DNA of 45,433 bases. Source: a virus. The stretch's first letter is position 1, and each line of letters begins with the position of its first letter. Below, piece by piece: positions 14,596-21,067 of this stretch. The position numbers and the translations under genes are program-made. Location of the stretch: positions 1 through 45,433 of the IMG/VR virus record IMGVR_UViG_3300050119_000188; one strand, 5' to 3'. The notes below the pieces were generated by a model. That model was not told the DNA's origin. It saw nothing but the letters and a program-made list of their open reading frames with translations, and ran no database searches.

Positions 14596-14942
14596 GACTT
14601 CTTGATCTGAGCTTTGGCAGTTGCGATGATCCGGTCGACGGCAAACCGGTCGTCGATGTACAGCGTTCCGGCCTCGGCCTGCTTGAGCAGCGCCTTCCAA
14701 GCAGCTTTCTTGGTCAGATGAAACGGGCAGTCTCCGTCTATCCAAGTCCTGCGCCACAATGGATCAATGATCGGCGCCCATCCATAATCACCGTGGTGGA
14801 TGCTGAGCTTCTTCCACGTCCACTGGTTGATCAAGATCGCGGTGATCCGGACTTTGCGGATGGTGCGCACCTCCCACGTTTGCATCTCGCACGTCCCATC
14901 GTCCGATTCCAGGACATCGTAAAGTTGTTGACCAATAGTCAT
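14592..14942 (-). CDS. Hypothetical protein
   Basis: A 116-aa protein from ATG 14942, which overlaps the previous stop (ATGA). It looks folded, with beta-strands at the N-terminus (EVRTIRKVRITAILI), a W-rich centre (YGWAPIIDPLWRRTW) and a C-terminal helix (AAWKALLKQAEAGTLY). No family is recognised. Second gene of the methyltransferase operon. Confidence 0.6.
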   Translation of the reverse strand: MTIGQQLYDVLESDDGTCEMQTWEVRTIRKVRITAILINQWTWKKLSIHHGDYGWAPIIDPLWRRTWIDGDCPFHLTKKAAWKALLKQAEAGTLYIDDRFAVDRIIATAKAQIKKS

Positions 14943-15487
14943 ATTTGAAAGCTGTTGACGAACTCACCGTCGAAGAGCGGAGAGCTGAGGGCGTCGGCGG
15001 CGTCCTCCAATTGTTGCGCCAGCTTGCGATATTGTCGAGCATCGCTTCGCAGTGCGGACGGGATCATACTCACCTTCCGCACTGGAACATTGATTGTTTT
15101 AGTGTCGGGAGGGAGGTTTGAGTCACTGAACAGGCGACCGTGGCGACAAGGTGGCGTCACATCCTGCTGTCGCCTATATTTAGCCAGTGTGATGCCAGCT
15201 GGTTCGAACCCTTCTCCCTGTACCAGTGAATATATTTTGGTGCACCAAGTTTTGTACGGAGTGCCATCAAGATTCATCCCATTGGCCGGGCGCGGAGCGC
15301 GTCGGGCGTAGAGAACTCTCTTACTTTTGGCAAGATGAGATCGCAAATTCTGGATGAAGGTGGTGCCGTCCTGCGTAGCAGGCCCCATCGTAGACTTCAT
15401 GTGTTCGTCTAGAGCATCGACGGTTACACCCTCCGGGTGTTGACCAATAAACTTAACTGCGTGCTCAAAATATGGAAGCATCTTCAT
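14939..15487 (-). CDS. Hypothetical protein, first gene of the methyltransferase operon
   Basis: A 182-aa protein from ATG 15487. This start is fixed by a promoter ending 6 bases upstream, and the longer frame to 15670 is rejected. The N-terminal half looks like a winged-helix or transcription-factor-like domain (FEHAVKFIGQHPEGVTVDAL, then FIQNLRSHLAKSKRVLYARR), as in proteins with HTH-plus-wing around a modified DNA site. The C-terminus is helical (RQYRKLAQQLEDAADALS). It could regulate its own operon. That role is inference. Confidence 0.6.
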   Translation of the reverse strand: MKMLPYFEHAVKFIGQHPEGVTVDALDEHMKSTMGPATQDGTTFIQNLRSHLAKSKRVLYARRAPRPANGMNLDGTPYKTWCTKIYSLVQGEGFEPAGITLAKYRRQQDVTPPCRHGRLFSDSNLPPDTKTINVPVRKVSMIPSALRSDARQYRKLAQQLEDAADALSSPLFDGEFVNSFQI

Positions 15488-15493
15488 GACCGT

Positions 15494-15522
15494 AGGATAG
15501 CACAAACTAACTCGTCCGTCAA
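15494..15522 (-). promoter_or_regulatory. Leaderless sigma70-type promoter of the methyltransferase operon
   Basis: TTGACG (15517-15522), a 17-base spacer, TATCCT (15494-15499), then 6 bases to ATG 15487. Confidence 0.8.
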
Positions 15523-15542
15523 TCTTCCAGATGCTGTTCCAC

Positions 15543-16934
15543 TTAATCGAGCAATGATTCTGGAAGATCTTGCTCTGCCGCTGGTAGATAAAGATATGTG
15601 GCATTATAATGGCTTCGCAACATGCGCAGCGCAATATCCTTAGCCTCCCCCATGGAGGCTGCGCCGCCATGCCCTATGTCACCGAGCATCGCATCAAATG
15701 CCATCCACCTGTACGGCGGAAGTGGAGATGGTATGTGTCGAACTATCTTACCGTCTAAACTCAACACTTCTACCCGCCTAACTTCCGGATATACGAATAA
15801 TGTAAAATGGCGACCGTTCTTGCGCAGCTGCGCATACATTTCACCTTTAGTGGCGGATCGATGCGTGGACCGGCGCCAGACTGGGCAGAAGTCGGCTGAT
15901 TCTGGCAGATCTTGCTCCGGGCGCTCCAAGTCGGTTTCCCGCTGATTGGATCGCAACATTTTCAACGCTTCACGCTTGGCTTGAGGCAATGTTTCATCGG
16001 CGCCGTTGCCTGCGATGAAAATTTTACCTCCTTGATGAAGCTCGATGAACCATGACCATAGGTGGTCATCATCATATTGGGTGATGTTGATGTAGTACCA
16101 ACCATCTGCTCCTATCACCTTGGCATCATAAACAACAGGACTGAGCTTTTCCCACTTAATTCGCATTGTAGCCTCTGGCAGGGCCTGGTGGTGGGTTTTG
16201 AGCATCGTATGGGCAGGCTGGCCAGCAGGTCTTCTAAACATCGAGCAAGGCATGTCGGGCCGATAATTGCGGCGTCCGTATGAGGATACGAACCCGAACC
16301 GTTTATAGAAATCAAGCAATCGGTTTCTTGATGACGTCTTGACCCACTGGACAGGCTTCCCCGCGTAATGTCCCGTGTCGCCCGGTAATGCGCCCGGACT
16401 GACGCCCAACCAATATCCACAACGATCAGCTAACCGCGACAGCTCTTCCATGAATGCCGTTCCAGTGCCTTTGGGAGTGTCGCGGTGGGCTTGCAAATAC
16501 GTTACCTTGATCATTTGCTCGCCGTGATAATCATATGGGTGCACCACAATGTTGATTCGGTCTGAGTATTTATCCACTATCCTTTGCACCTCTGGTGGCG
16601 CCTCAAGGTCGTCAAACCGTGTCAAGGCCTCGGGAAGGTCGTCGTTGTCACGTTTCTTGGGAGGGTTCCTGGCAATATCATCGTCGATGAACTTGATTGC
16701 CGACATCTTGGCGTCCCGGAGAGTATGCTTACCCCATCTGGATTGACCGAACGTCGGCATCGCCACATTGATGCTCCACCCGCCGCCCTGAAGCGCTATT
16801 ATCCACACCGTGTGACCTTTATATCGTGCCGACCAGAGTTCTAGCGCATGACCGCTGGCTGGGAAGTGGTCCCACCATACGGCTTCCTGGAGCGCTTTCG
16901 CGATGTCGTGGATCAATCGTTCCGTCACCCTCAT
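15543..16934 (-). CDS. Multi-module protein: B-type domains, GNAT-like domain and three DLPES/DLPE tags
   Basis: From ATG 16934 the protein has 463 aa in four parts. Residues 1-105 are a B-type domain ending NDDLPEAL. Residues 116-238 look like a GNAT acetyltransferase (GTGTAFMEELSRLADRCGYW, then LLDFYKRFGF), the acetyl-CoA-binding fold. Residues 257-346 are a second B-type domain (WYYINITQYDDDHLWSWFIEL, then PQAKREALKML) ending EQDLPES. Residues 362-463 are a third B-type domain ending EQDLPESLLD at the stop. The in-frame GTG at 16928 is an alternative start. The acetyltransferase substrate is unknown. The B-type/tag units recur elsewhere in the window. Confidence 0.75.
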   Translation of the reverse strand: MRVTERLIHDIAKALQEAVWWDHFPASGHALELWSARYKGHTVWIIALQGGGWSINVAMPTFGQSRWGKHTLRDAKMSAIKFIDDDIARNPPKKRDNDDLPEALTRFDDLEAPPEVQRIVDKYSDRINIVVHPYDYHGEQMIKVTYLQAHRDTPKGTGTAFMEELSRLADRCGYWLGVSPGALPGDTGHYAGKPVQWVKTSSRNRLLDFYKRFGFVSSYGRRNYRPDMPCSMFRRPAGQPAHTMLKTHHQALPEATMRIKWEKLSPVVYDAKVIGADGWYYINITQYDDDHLWSWFIELHQGGKIFIAGNGADETLPQAKREALKMLRSNQRETDLERPEQDLPESADFCPVWRRSTHRSATKGEMYAQLRKNGRHFTLFVYPEVRRVEVLSLDGKIVRHIPSPLPPYRWMAFDAMLGDIGHGGAASMGEAKDIALRMLRSHYNATYLYLPAAEQDLPESLLD

Positions 16935-17010
16935 ATCTAAGTCTTTGGATGACGCCCGCGCGCTTAAACGATCTTCTTTGCGACAGCTTTGCTCTTCCAG
17001 ATTTCGCGGC

Positions 17011-17310
17011 ATGGAACTAGTAGTTGCTAAGGACGGCCAGGACAACCCGCTGTTCGGTGAAGATGCCGACGCCTATGTATGCCGTCATACGTCTCCCCAG
17101 TCTTATATTTACAGGGTCGATCTAGGAAGCGACGAGGGGGACGCGTTCGTGGTCTGTCGTGGGATGGTAAGCGGTGAGTTGGTGGCCGAGTTCATGGAGC
17201 ACGAAATAATGTGCGGACAGGGACCGGATGATATTCAGGAAGTTGGTTGGGGGGAGCGAGAGTCTAGCAGTGACCTAGATTTGCCGGAGTCGCTTCTTGG
17301 CCTCTTCTGA
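17011..17310 (+). CDS. Small protein with C-terminal DLPESLL tag
   Basis: From ATG 17011 the protein has 99 aa. It begins MELVVAKDGQDNPLFGED, has beta-strand patterns (SYIYRVDL, DAFVVCRGMV) and an acidic C-terminal third ending SSDLDLPESLLGLF. The tag is nearly terminal, with only three residues after it. The last 76 bases overlap the 3' end of the convergent J-domain-like gene. The start is the first ATG not antisense to the gene at 15543-16934. Confidence 0.6.
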   Translation: MELVVAKDGQDNPLFGEDADAYVCRHTSPQSYIYRVDLGSDEGDAFVVCRGMVSGELVAEFMEHEIMCGQGPDDIQEVGWGERESSSDLDLPESLLGLF

Positions 17311-17864
17311 CACTTTCCCACATGTCCGTGCTGCTTACCGCATAAGCACCGTTTCGGAGTCCGCGAACACGATTTGGCGATGCATTCGACCACATGAAAC
17401 GTCACTCCGGTGGTGCGCGCGATAGCGTTGTATCGCGCTCCTGCTATGATCATGTCGGTGATCTGGGACACCGGGGTGCTGTCCGTGATGCAAGTGATGA
17501 TTTTGCGTCGGTCCTCACAGCAATGATCATCCTGACGACGCAGCGCAGTGATGACCGGATCTATGTTGCCGATGCCGTGGCGGTTGAACGATCGTTTGAG
17601 CGCGTCAATATGCCGCTTTAATTCGATAAATGCGTCATGCTCTCCTCCAATCCGGTCTGGATGAGTGTTCTTCAGCGCTTGGGGAATTGCCTTGATGAAA
17701 TCGTGGTAAACATATTCGAGATCCTGCTCATTAGCTGACCAAAACGTTTTCCCTTTGATCTTTTTGAACGGCACATGGAGTATCTTCAACACGGTTGCCG
17801 GAGTTGGTCGGGCCGACCACGTGACGCTAGATCGTGCCAGTTGGTTGTGAAGATCCATGATCAT
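17235..17864 (-). CDS. J-domain-like protein with HTH and Cys-rich tail
   Basis: A 209-aa protein from ATG 17864, fixed by a promoter ending 6 bases upstream. Residues 42-97 read like a J domain: helix EQDLEYVYHDFIKAIPQAL, then the hallmark HPD (68-70) with RIGGEHDAFIELKRHIDALK. J domains stimulate Hsp70 (DnaK) ATPase, so this may recruit host chaperone. Residues about 135-165 resemble a helix-turn-helix (ITDMIIAGARYNAIARTTGV). The end has CLCGKQHGHVGKC, a possible zinc site, then a basic tail. The combination is unusual. Its 3' end overlaps the tagged gene on the other strand. Confidence 0.65.
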   Translation of the reverse strand: MIMDLHNQLARSSVTWSARPTPATVLKILHVPFKKIKGKTFWSANEQDLEYVYHDFIKAIPQALKNTHPDRIGGEHDAFIELKRHIDALKRSFNRHGIGNIDPVITALRRQDDHCCEDRRKIITCITDSTPVSQITDMIIAGARYNAIARTTGVTFHVVECIAKSCSRTPKRCLCGKQHGHVGKCQKRPRSDSGKSRSLLDSRSPQPTS

Positions 17865-17870
17865 GCATGA

Positions 17871-17899
17871 AGATTATCAGATGGATTGGACTCAATCAA
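17871..17899 (-). promoter_or_regulatory. Leaderless sigma70-type promoter
   Basis: TTGATT (17894-17899), a 17-base spacer, TAATCT (17871-17876), then 6 bases to ATG 17864. On the other strand TTGGAC (17886-17891) and TATACC (17909-17914), also 17 apart, may serve the divergent gene at 17935. Confidence 0.7.
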
Positions 17900-17934
17900 T
17901 CCGGGGCCTATACCATACATAATCGCTAAATATT

Positions 17935-19053
17935 ATGGTGCTGCCAGATGATTATATACAACTGTTGACCGAAGCGTTTCGATGGCGTGATGCGACGTCC
18001 AGAGAGCTCGCCCAAATTAATCGCAGCTGGAAATGGGACCATGTATCGGTCCATCAACTGCCCTATGCCACCTTTAAACCATTGAAGATAGGTGACGTGC
18101 AGATTTGCCGATGTGGGACGCATTGGGGACGCATCCAACCATCTGATTACAGTGTCGGAAGAATTGTATGGTCAATATGGATCGGTAAAAGTAAGATCAC
18201 CGGAAATCTTGCTGATGATGTGGAGCAAGCCAAGAAGTGCGCAGAGCTGTCGTTAGGATACTTGCCTCCTGAACCTGACTCGTGGGACCTTCCAGAGTCA
18301 TTGGACGAGAGTTATTGCGCTGAGAACTCTTGGTTGTTCCAATATTTGCGGGAGAAGCCAGTGTCGATTTCAAATCACTGGCAGGAGTTGATGCATGAAT
18401 GGGCCGATTGGGAGTACGTGCTCAGCAAGATGGGGATGATCGATGATCAAGTTGAGGAGCTGGAGGATGTGTTCGAGGAGTTCTGTCATCCGGCCAGCGA
18501 AATCATCCACAACACTCAAGAGCTACTGGACAGCTACGTCCTGTTCATGATGTCGGAGCATCCGGCGCAGGCCCCGACGTGGGCGCATATGTCGGTGGAA
18601 GCGGATCGGCTGCTACCGGCCTCCACATGGTTGGTGCATTGGACCGACAACGCTCACGAAGTAGCACTGGATGGGTTCAACCATGGCATCGGCGACATCG
18701 AGACGCTTGGGTTGACCACTCACTACAACGACGGTGCGAAGCGATATGGCGGCTACAACTTCGCATATCTGCCGGACCGAAATGATGCTACATATGGCGG
18801 CAAGTACGGCAAGAATTGTGTGATGTTCCAAAGCTCCGGCGTCATGGTTCATCACTATGGCGACAGTGAGCACCAAGTTATTTTCTGGGGCGCCGGGATT
18901 ATATCCAAGCCAATTGCGATCATTCAAGACAATGAGCAGTGGGTCGTGTACTCAACCAAGCTCGGTCGCAGTCTGGTGCGGTTCGATCGGGTGCAGGACT
19001 GTTGGTCATGGGTCCGCCATCATTGGCGGCAATATCAGGCCGCGCTCCAATAA
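17935..19053 (+). CDS. DLPES-tagged B-type domain fused to an ADP-ribosyltransferase-like domain
   Basis: A 372-aa protein. Residues 1-125 match the B-type pattern (a strand with W..., a helix VEQAKKCAELSLGYL) and end WDLPESLDES. After an acidic helical linker, residues about 225-372 begin with TWLVHWTDNAHEVALDGFNHG and continue KRYGGYNFAYLPD, KYGKNCVMFQSSGVMVHHYG and EHQVIFWG. This recalls the ART-like domains found in phage polyvalent proteins, which transfer ADP-ribose from NAD to host proteins. A catalytic Glu is plausible in EHQVIFW but not proven. A hairpin terminator follows the stop. Confidence 0.65.
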   Translation: MVLPDDYIQLLTEAFRWRDATSRELAQINRSWKWDHVSVHQLPYATFKPLKIGDVQICRCGTHWGRIQPSDYSVGRIVWSIWIGKSKITGNLADDVEQAKKCAELSLGYLPPEPDSWDLPESLDESYCAENSWLFQYLREKPVSISNHWQELMHEWADWEYVLSKMGMIDDQVEELEDVFEEFCHPASEIIHNTQELLDSYVLFMMSEHPAQAPTWAHMSVEADRLLPASTWLVHWTDNAHEVALDGFNHGIGDIETLGLTTHYNDGAKRYGGYNFAYLPDRNDATYGGKYGKNCVMFQSSGVMVHHYGDSEHQVIFWGAGIISKPIAIIQDNEQWVVYSTKLGRSLVRFDRVQDCWSWVRHHWRQYQAALQ

Positions 19054-19057
19054 AAGT

Positions 19058-19081
19058 GAGCCCGCCGATTAGGGCGGGCTC
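19058..19081 (+). terminator. Strong hairpin after the 17935-19053 gene
   Basis: GAGCCCGCC (19058-19066) and GGCGGGCTC (19073-19081) form a perfect 9-bp stem with a 6-base loop, 5 bases after the stop. Little U-run follows. A second short stem (GAGGCT-AA-AGCCTC) and the palindrome TTACTTAAGTAA lie within the next 90 bases. No gene is seen in 19082-19154. Confidence 0.65.
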
Positions 19082-19154
19082 GAAGGTTTGCCATTGAAGG
19101 CCGAGGCTAAAGCCTCTAAGAATTGGTCTTGGGCTCGTGGGCTCGTGGACTTAC

Positions 19155-19355
19155 TTAAGTAAACCCCTCATGGCGTCGGATATCGGTTCGTTGCGCTCGC
19201 AGCCCAGCATTGCCCCACAGGTCGGGACGCATAGGATTGAAGGCGAGCTTCGTTAAACGATCCCACCGCCCACCCCGTTCATCGGCGACCGGAGCAACCC
19301 ACATCCAACAGAGGACGAGAGCCACAGTCAGATCGACGAGAAAGAATAAAAGCAT
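19155..19355 (-). CDS. Small membrane-anchored protein
   Basis: A 66-aa frame from ATG 19355. The first 22 residues are hydrophobic (MLLFFLVDLTVALVLCWMWV) and would form a signal anchor. The rest is soluble and basic, with Trp and Arg (RWDRLTKLAFNPMRPDLWG). No family or promoter is recognised. It is downstream of the second cassette copy and could be read from the cassette's minus-strand promoter. Confidence 0.45.
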   Translation of the reverse strand: MLLFFLVDLTVALVLCWMWVAPVADERGGRWDRLTKLAFNPMRPDLWGNAGLRAQRTDIRRHEGFT

Positions 19356-19419
19356 CTGTTACAAGAACGCGTATCCGTTATATCGGTTATAGTTGGCGGG
19401 AGTTTCCGGATTAGGTCGA

Positions 19420-19719
19420 TCAGCGTTTGCGATGCAATCGGCCGAGGTAGTCGTGCTGGATTTTGCTGAGCGCCGATTGCATGGCGTTGTGGACAGCGCC
19501 CCCAAAGTCCACGGCCTGTTCAGCAGGCCAGCCATCATCGTTGCCCGTAATGTCGTTCACGGAGTCGTTGAGCGCCTCCCCGAACTCCTTCATGGCTCCC
19601 AACAATTGATTGAGCTGATGTTGACAGCGTCCGAACGATATCGGCGCAGCGTTGCCTTGTAGCAGCTCCTTGTAAAGGGCGGCAACGATCTGATTTGGTT
19701 CAATGTTTAAGTTTGGCAT
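19420..19719 (-). CDS. Hypothetical protein, duplicated cassette copy 2
   Basis: A 99-aa protein identical to the product of 6211-6510, with the same promoter 6 bases before its ATG. It starts MPNLNIEPNQIVAAL. Here its downstream neighbour differs: the small membrane protein gene replaces the 87-aa gene found after copy 1. Unknown function. Confidence 0.75.
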   Translation of the reverse strand: MPNLNIEPNQIVAALYKELLQGNAAPISFGRCQHQLNQLLGAMKEFGEALNDSVNDITGNDDGWPAEQAVDFGGAVHNAMQSALSKIQHDYLGRLHRKR

Positions 19720-19725
19720 GTCGGA

Positions 19726-19791
19726 AGAGTAACACATGACCAACCGTTTGTCAAGTTATGGGTTGACGATTGACAAGTCGCGTGATAAGAT
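19726..19791. promoter_or_regulatory. Duplicated divergent promoter pair
   Basis: Minus-strand promoter: TTGACA (19749-19754) and TACTCT (19726-19731), 6 bases before ATG 19719. Plus-strand promoter: TTGACG (19763-19768) and TAAGAT (19786-19791), 6 bases before GTG 19798. The latter now reads towards the unrelated gene at 19871. Confidence 0.75.
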
Positions 19792-19797
19792 GCTGAT

Positions 19798-19866
19798 GTG
19801 CCGCGTAAATCAATCAAATCAGTGCGCTTGCGCATCGGGATGCGTTGTTATTGTCGACACAAGTAA
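19798..19866 (+). pseudogene. Truncated copy of the A-type DLPE gene (22 codons)
   Basis: The first 22 codons are the same as those of 6589-6885 and are followed at once by TAA, formed at the duplication junction. The A-type domain and tag are missing, so this is a remnant or a leader peptide. It ends 4 bases before the next ATG. Confidence 0.7.
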
Positions 19867-19870
19867 CGTG

Positions 19871-20311
19871 ATGACGGGCCCCGGCCAGCACCGGCTGCTG
19901 CGCCACCGCATTCAGGAGGATATCAAGAGGACGTGGCCCGAGCTTTCCGACCCAACTTTCAAACCGCAGGTCGGCGTTATCGAGATCGAGCGCGCGAAGA
20001 TCATTAAACTGGACGAGCGGCAGATGCGGGCGCTTGCCGAAGGGTTCGTTGGGTTGCTGATGATCAATAAGCCGCACGATCAAAACAGCACCGGCGGCAC
20101 GTTTCTGGTCATCAAGGAGCTCGCCTGCAAGTGCCGTTGCTGGACCTGGGTGGAGAAGCAGCTTACCGCACTGGCTGATGCTATGCCGGGATTCAACGAC
20201 GACGACGTCGACCCCAACGGAGATAAAGAAATATCTGATCAAGGCGATGTCTCAGTGCCGCCGGATTGGGTAAGGGATGATAAGGAAGCAGTGTTCAAAG
20301 CTGGGCTATGA
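19871..20311 (+). CDS. Hypothetical protein placed behind the duplicated promoter
   Basis: From ATG 19871 the protein has 146 aa. The N-terminal half is basic and helical (RLLRHRIQEDIKRTW). A central part with KIIKLDERQMRALAEGFVG and a Cys pair in CKCRCW follows, then an acidic tail. The longer frame from 19736 is the antisense side of the repeat and is rejected. No family is recognised. The gene starts 5 bases past the duplication junction, so the duplication apparently supplied its promoter. A 10-codon frame overlaps its stop (ATGA) but looks accidental. Confidence 0.6.
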   Translation: MTGPGQHRLLRHRIQEDIKRTWPELSDPTFKPQVGVIEIERAKIIKLDERQMRALAEGFVGLLMINKPHDQNSTGGTFLVIKELACKCRCWTWVEKQLTALADAMPGFNDDDVDPNGDKEISDQGDVSVPPDWVRDDKEAVFKAGL

Positions 20312-20332
20312 CCTATGGTCGTGCATTCTTTC

Positions 20333-20378
20333 TTTTTTAGTAGGGCGGGATTCGCCCGAACTTAACGCCTGCCGAGAT
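20333..20378. repeat. 46-bp inverted repeat, right copy
   Basis: Exact reverse complement of 3525-3570, 16.8 kb away. It lies between the convergent genes ending at 20311 and 20429. The T-run precedes the small hairpin on the plus strand, so it is not a standard terminator in either direction. Confidence 0.85.
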
Positions 20379-20428
20379 CCTATCAATATCGGGGTCGTTG
20401 AAACAGGAAGTCTCAAACCAGATACAAA

Positions 20429-21004
20429 TCATCGTCCTGACCCGTTGTAGATCCAGTTCCACTCGTTGACGACGAATTGGATCTGGGCGATCACGGCATT
20501 GCAGTCAGAACTGCGGTCAAGATCGTTAATGCCAAACGAGCAGGGCCAGATATCATCCAGCTCCACATAAGCAATTGCCAACCCGGTTGGAGATGTGATG
20601 CTGACCGTGGCCGATCCACCGACCCCTCCTGACCCATGATCTGAAACCAACATCCCGACCGTGTCAGTGCTATCATTATAGACTAGGTTGTACCAGTTCC
20701 AGAAGAAGTCGTAGGCGCCGTTCGACACCCCACCGAAGATCATTAGATCCAAACTGGCGTTGGGCAGTGGACCACGCTTTTTGGGGTACCGGATGACTCG
20801 GTTCGACAGGATATAATCACCTGCGTCAACGGTTTTCTTGCCAGTCTGGAAGCTGCGCACCGCATATTGCATGGCTGAACTCCATGTGCCCACGGGTGAG
20901 TTCAAAAACGTGACCTCAAACTTGTTGGTCAGCGCCGGTTCATAACCGGGCGTCCCTGACCCGGATAAGATCACCCCAGCAGCGTTCTCAAGTAACAGGC
21001 TCAT
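20429..21004 (-). CDS. Tail tube protein (gp19-like)
   Basis: A 191-aa protein, a usual size for contractile-tail tube subunits. Features: an N-terminal LTNKFEVTFLNSP, then a strand with NRVIRYPKKRGPLPNASLDL, a segment YDFFWNWYNLVYN, and a C-terminal pair of strands (VELDDIWPCSFGINDLDRSS, then AVIAQIQFVVNEWNWIY). The order matches T4 gp19-type tube proteins, in which late strands end in a W-Y motif. It would stack as hexameric rings inside the sheath. The start overlaps the stop of the 20-aa minigene (TAATG). Late operon with the portal gene. Confidence 0.8.
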   Translation of the reverse strand: MSLLLENAAGVILSGSGTPGYEPALTNKFEVTFLNSPVGTWSSAMQYAVRSFQTGKKTVDAGDYILSNRVIRYPKKRGPLPNASLDLMIFGGVSNGAYDFFWNWYNLVYNDSTDTVGMLVSDHGSGGVGGSATVSITSPTGLAIAYVELDDIWPCSFGINDLDRSSDCNAVIAQIQFVVNEWNWIYNGSGR

Positions 21005-21066
21005 TATTGGATATCTAGTAAGCGGTCGGCCAAAGACTCTGGAAGGTCCTGATCAATATTGATCAT
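21004..21066 (-). CDS. 20-aa minigene consisting of the DQDLPESLADRLL tag
   Basis: ATG 21066 is 1 base after the portal stop, and the TAA overlaps the tail-tube ATG. The whole product is MINIDQDLPESLADRLLDIQ. The gap between portal and tube is exactly filled by this frame, so it is likely translated by coupling. It is the tag without a domain: either the last remnant of a deleted tagged gene or a free peptide ligand for the tag's partner. Confidence 0.7.
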   Translation of the reverse strand: MINIDQDLPESLADRLLDIQ

Positions 21067-21067
21067 G

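Larger units (their letters stand above)
19412..19865. repeat. 454-bp direct repeat, copy 2 (probably derived)
   Basis: Matches 6203-6656 base for base as far as I can see. Its right end cuts the plus-strand gene after codon 22, and the neighbouring base completes a TAA. New sequence then starts with the gene at 19871. Confidence 0.9.

Noticed and set aside
20333-20378. The 46-bp element as a standard terminator
   Set aside because: The hairpin is short and the T-run precedes it on the plus strand; on the minus strand an A-run follows. The wrong order for intrinsic termination.
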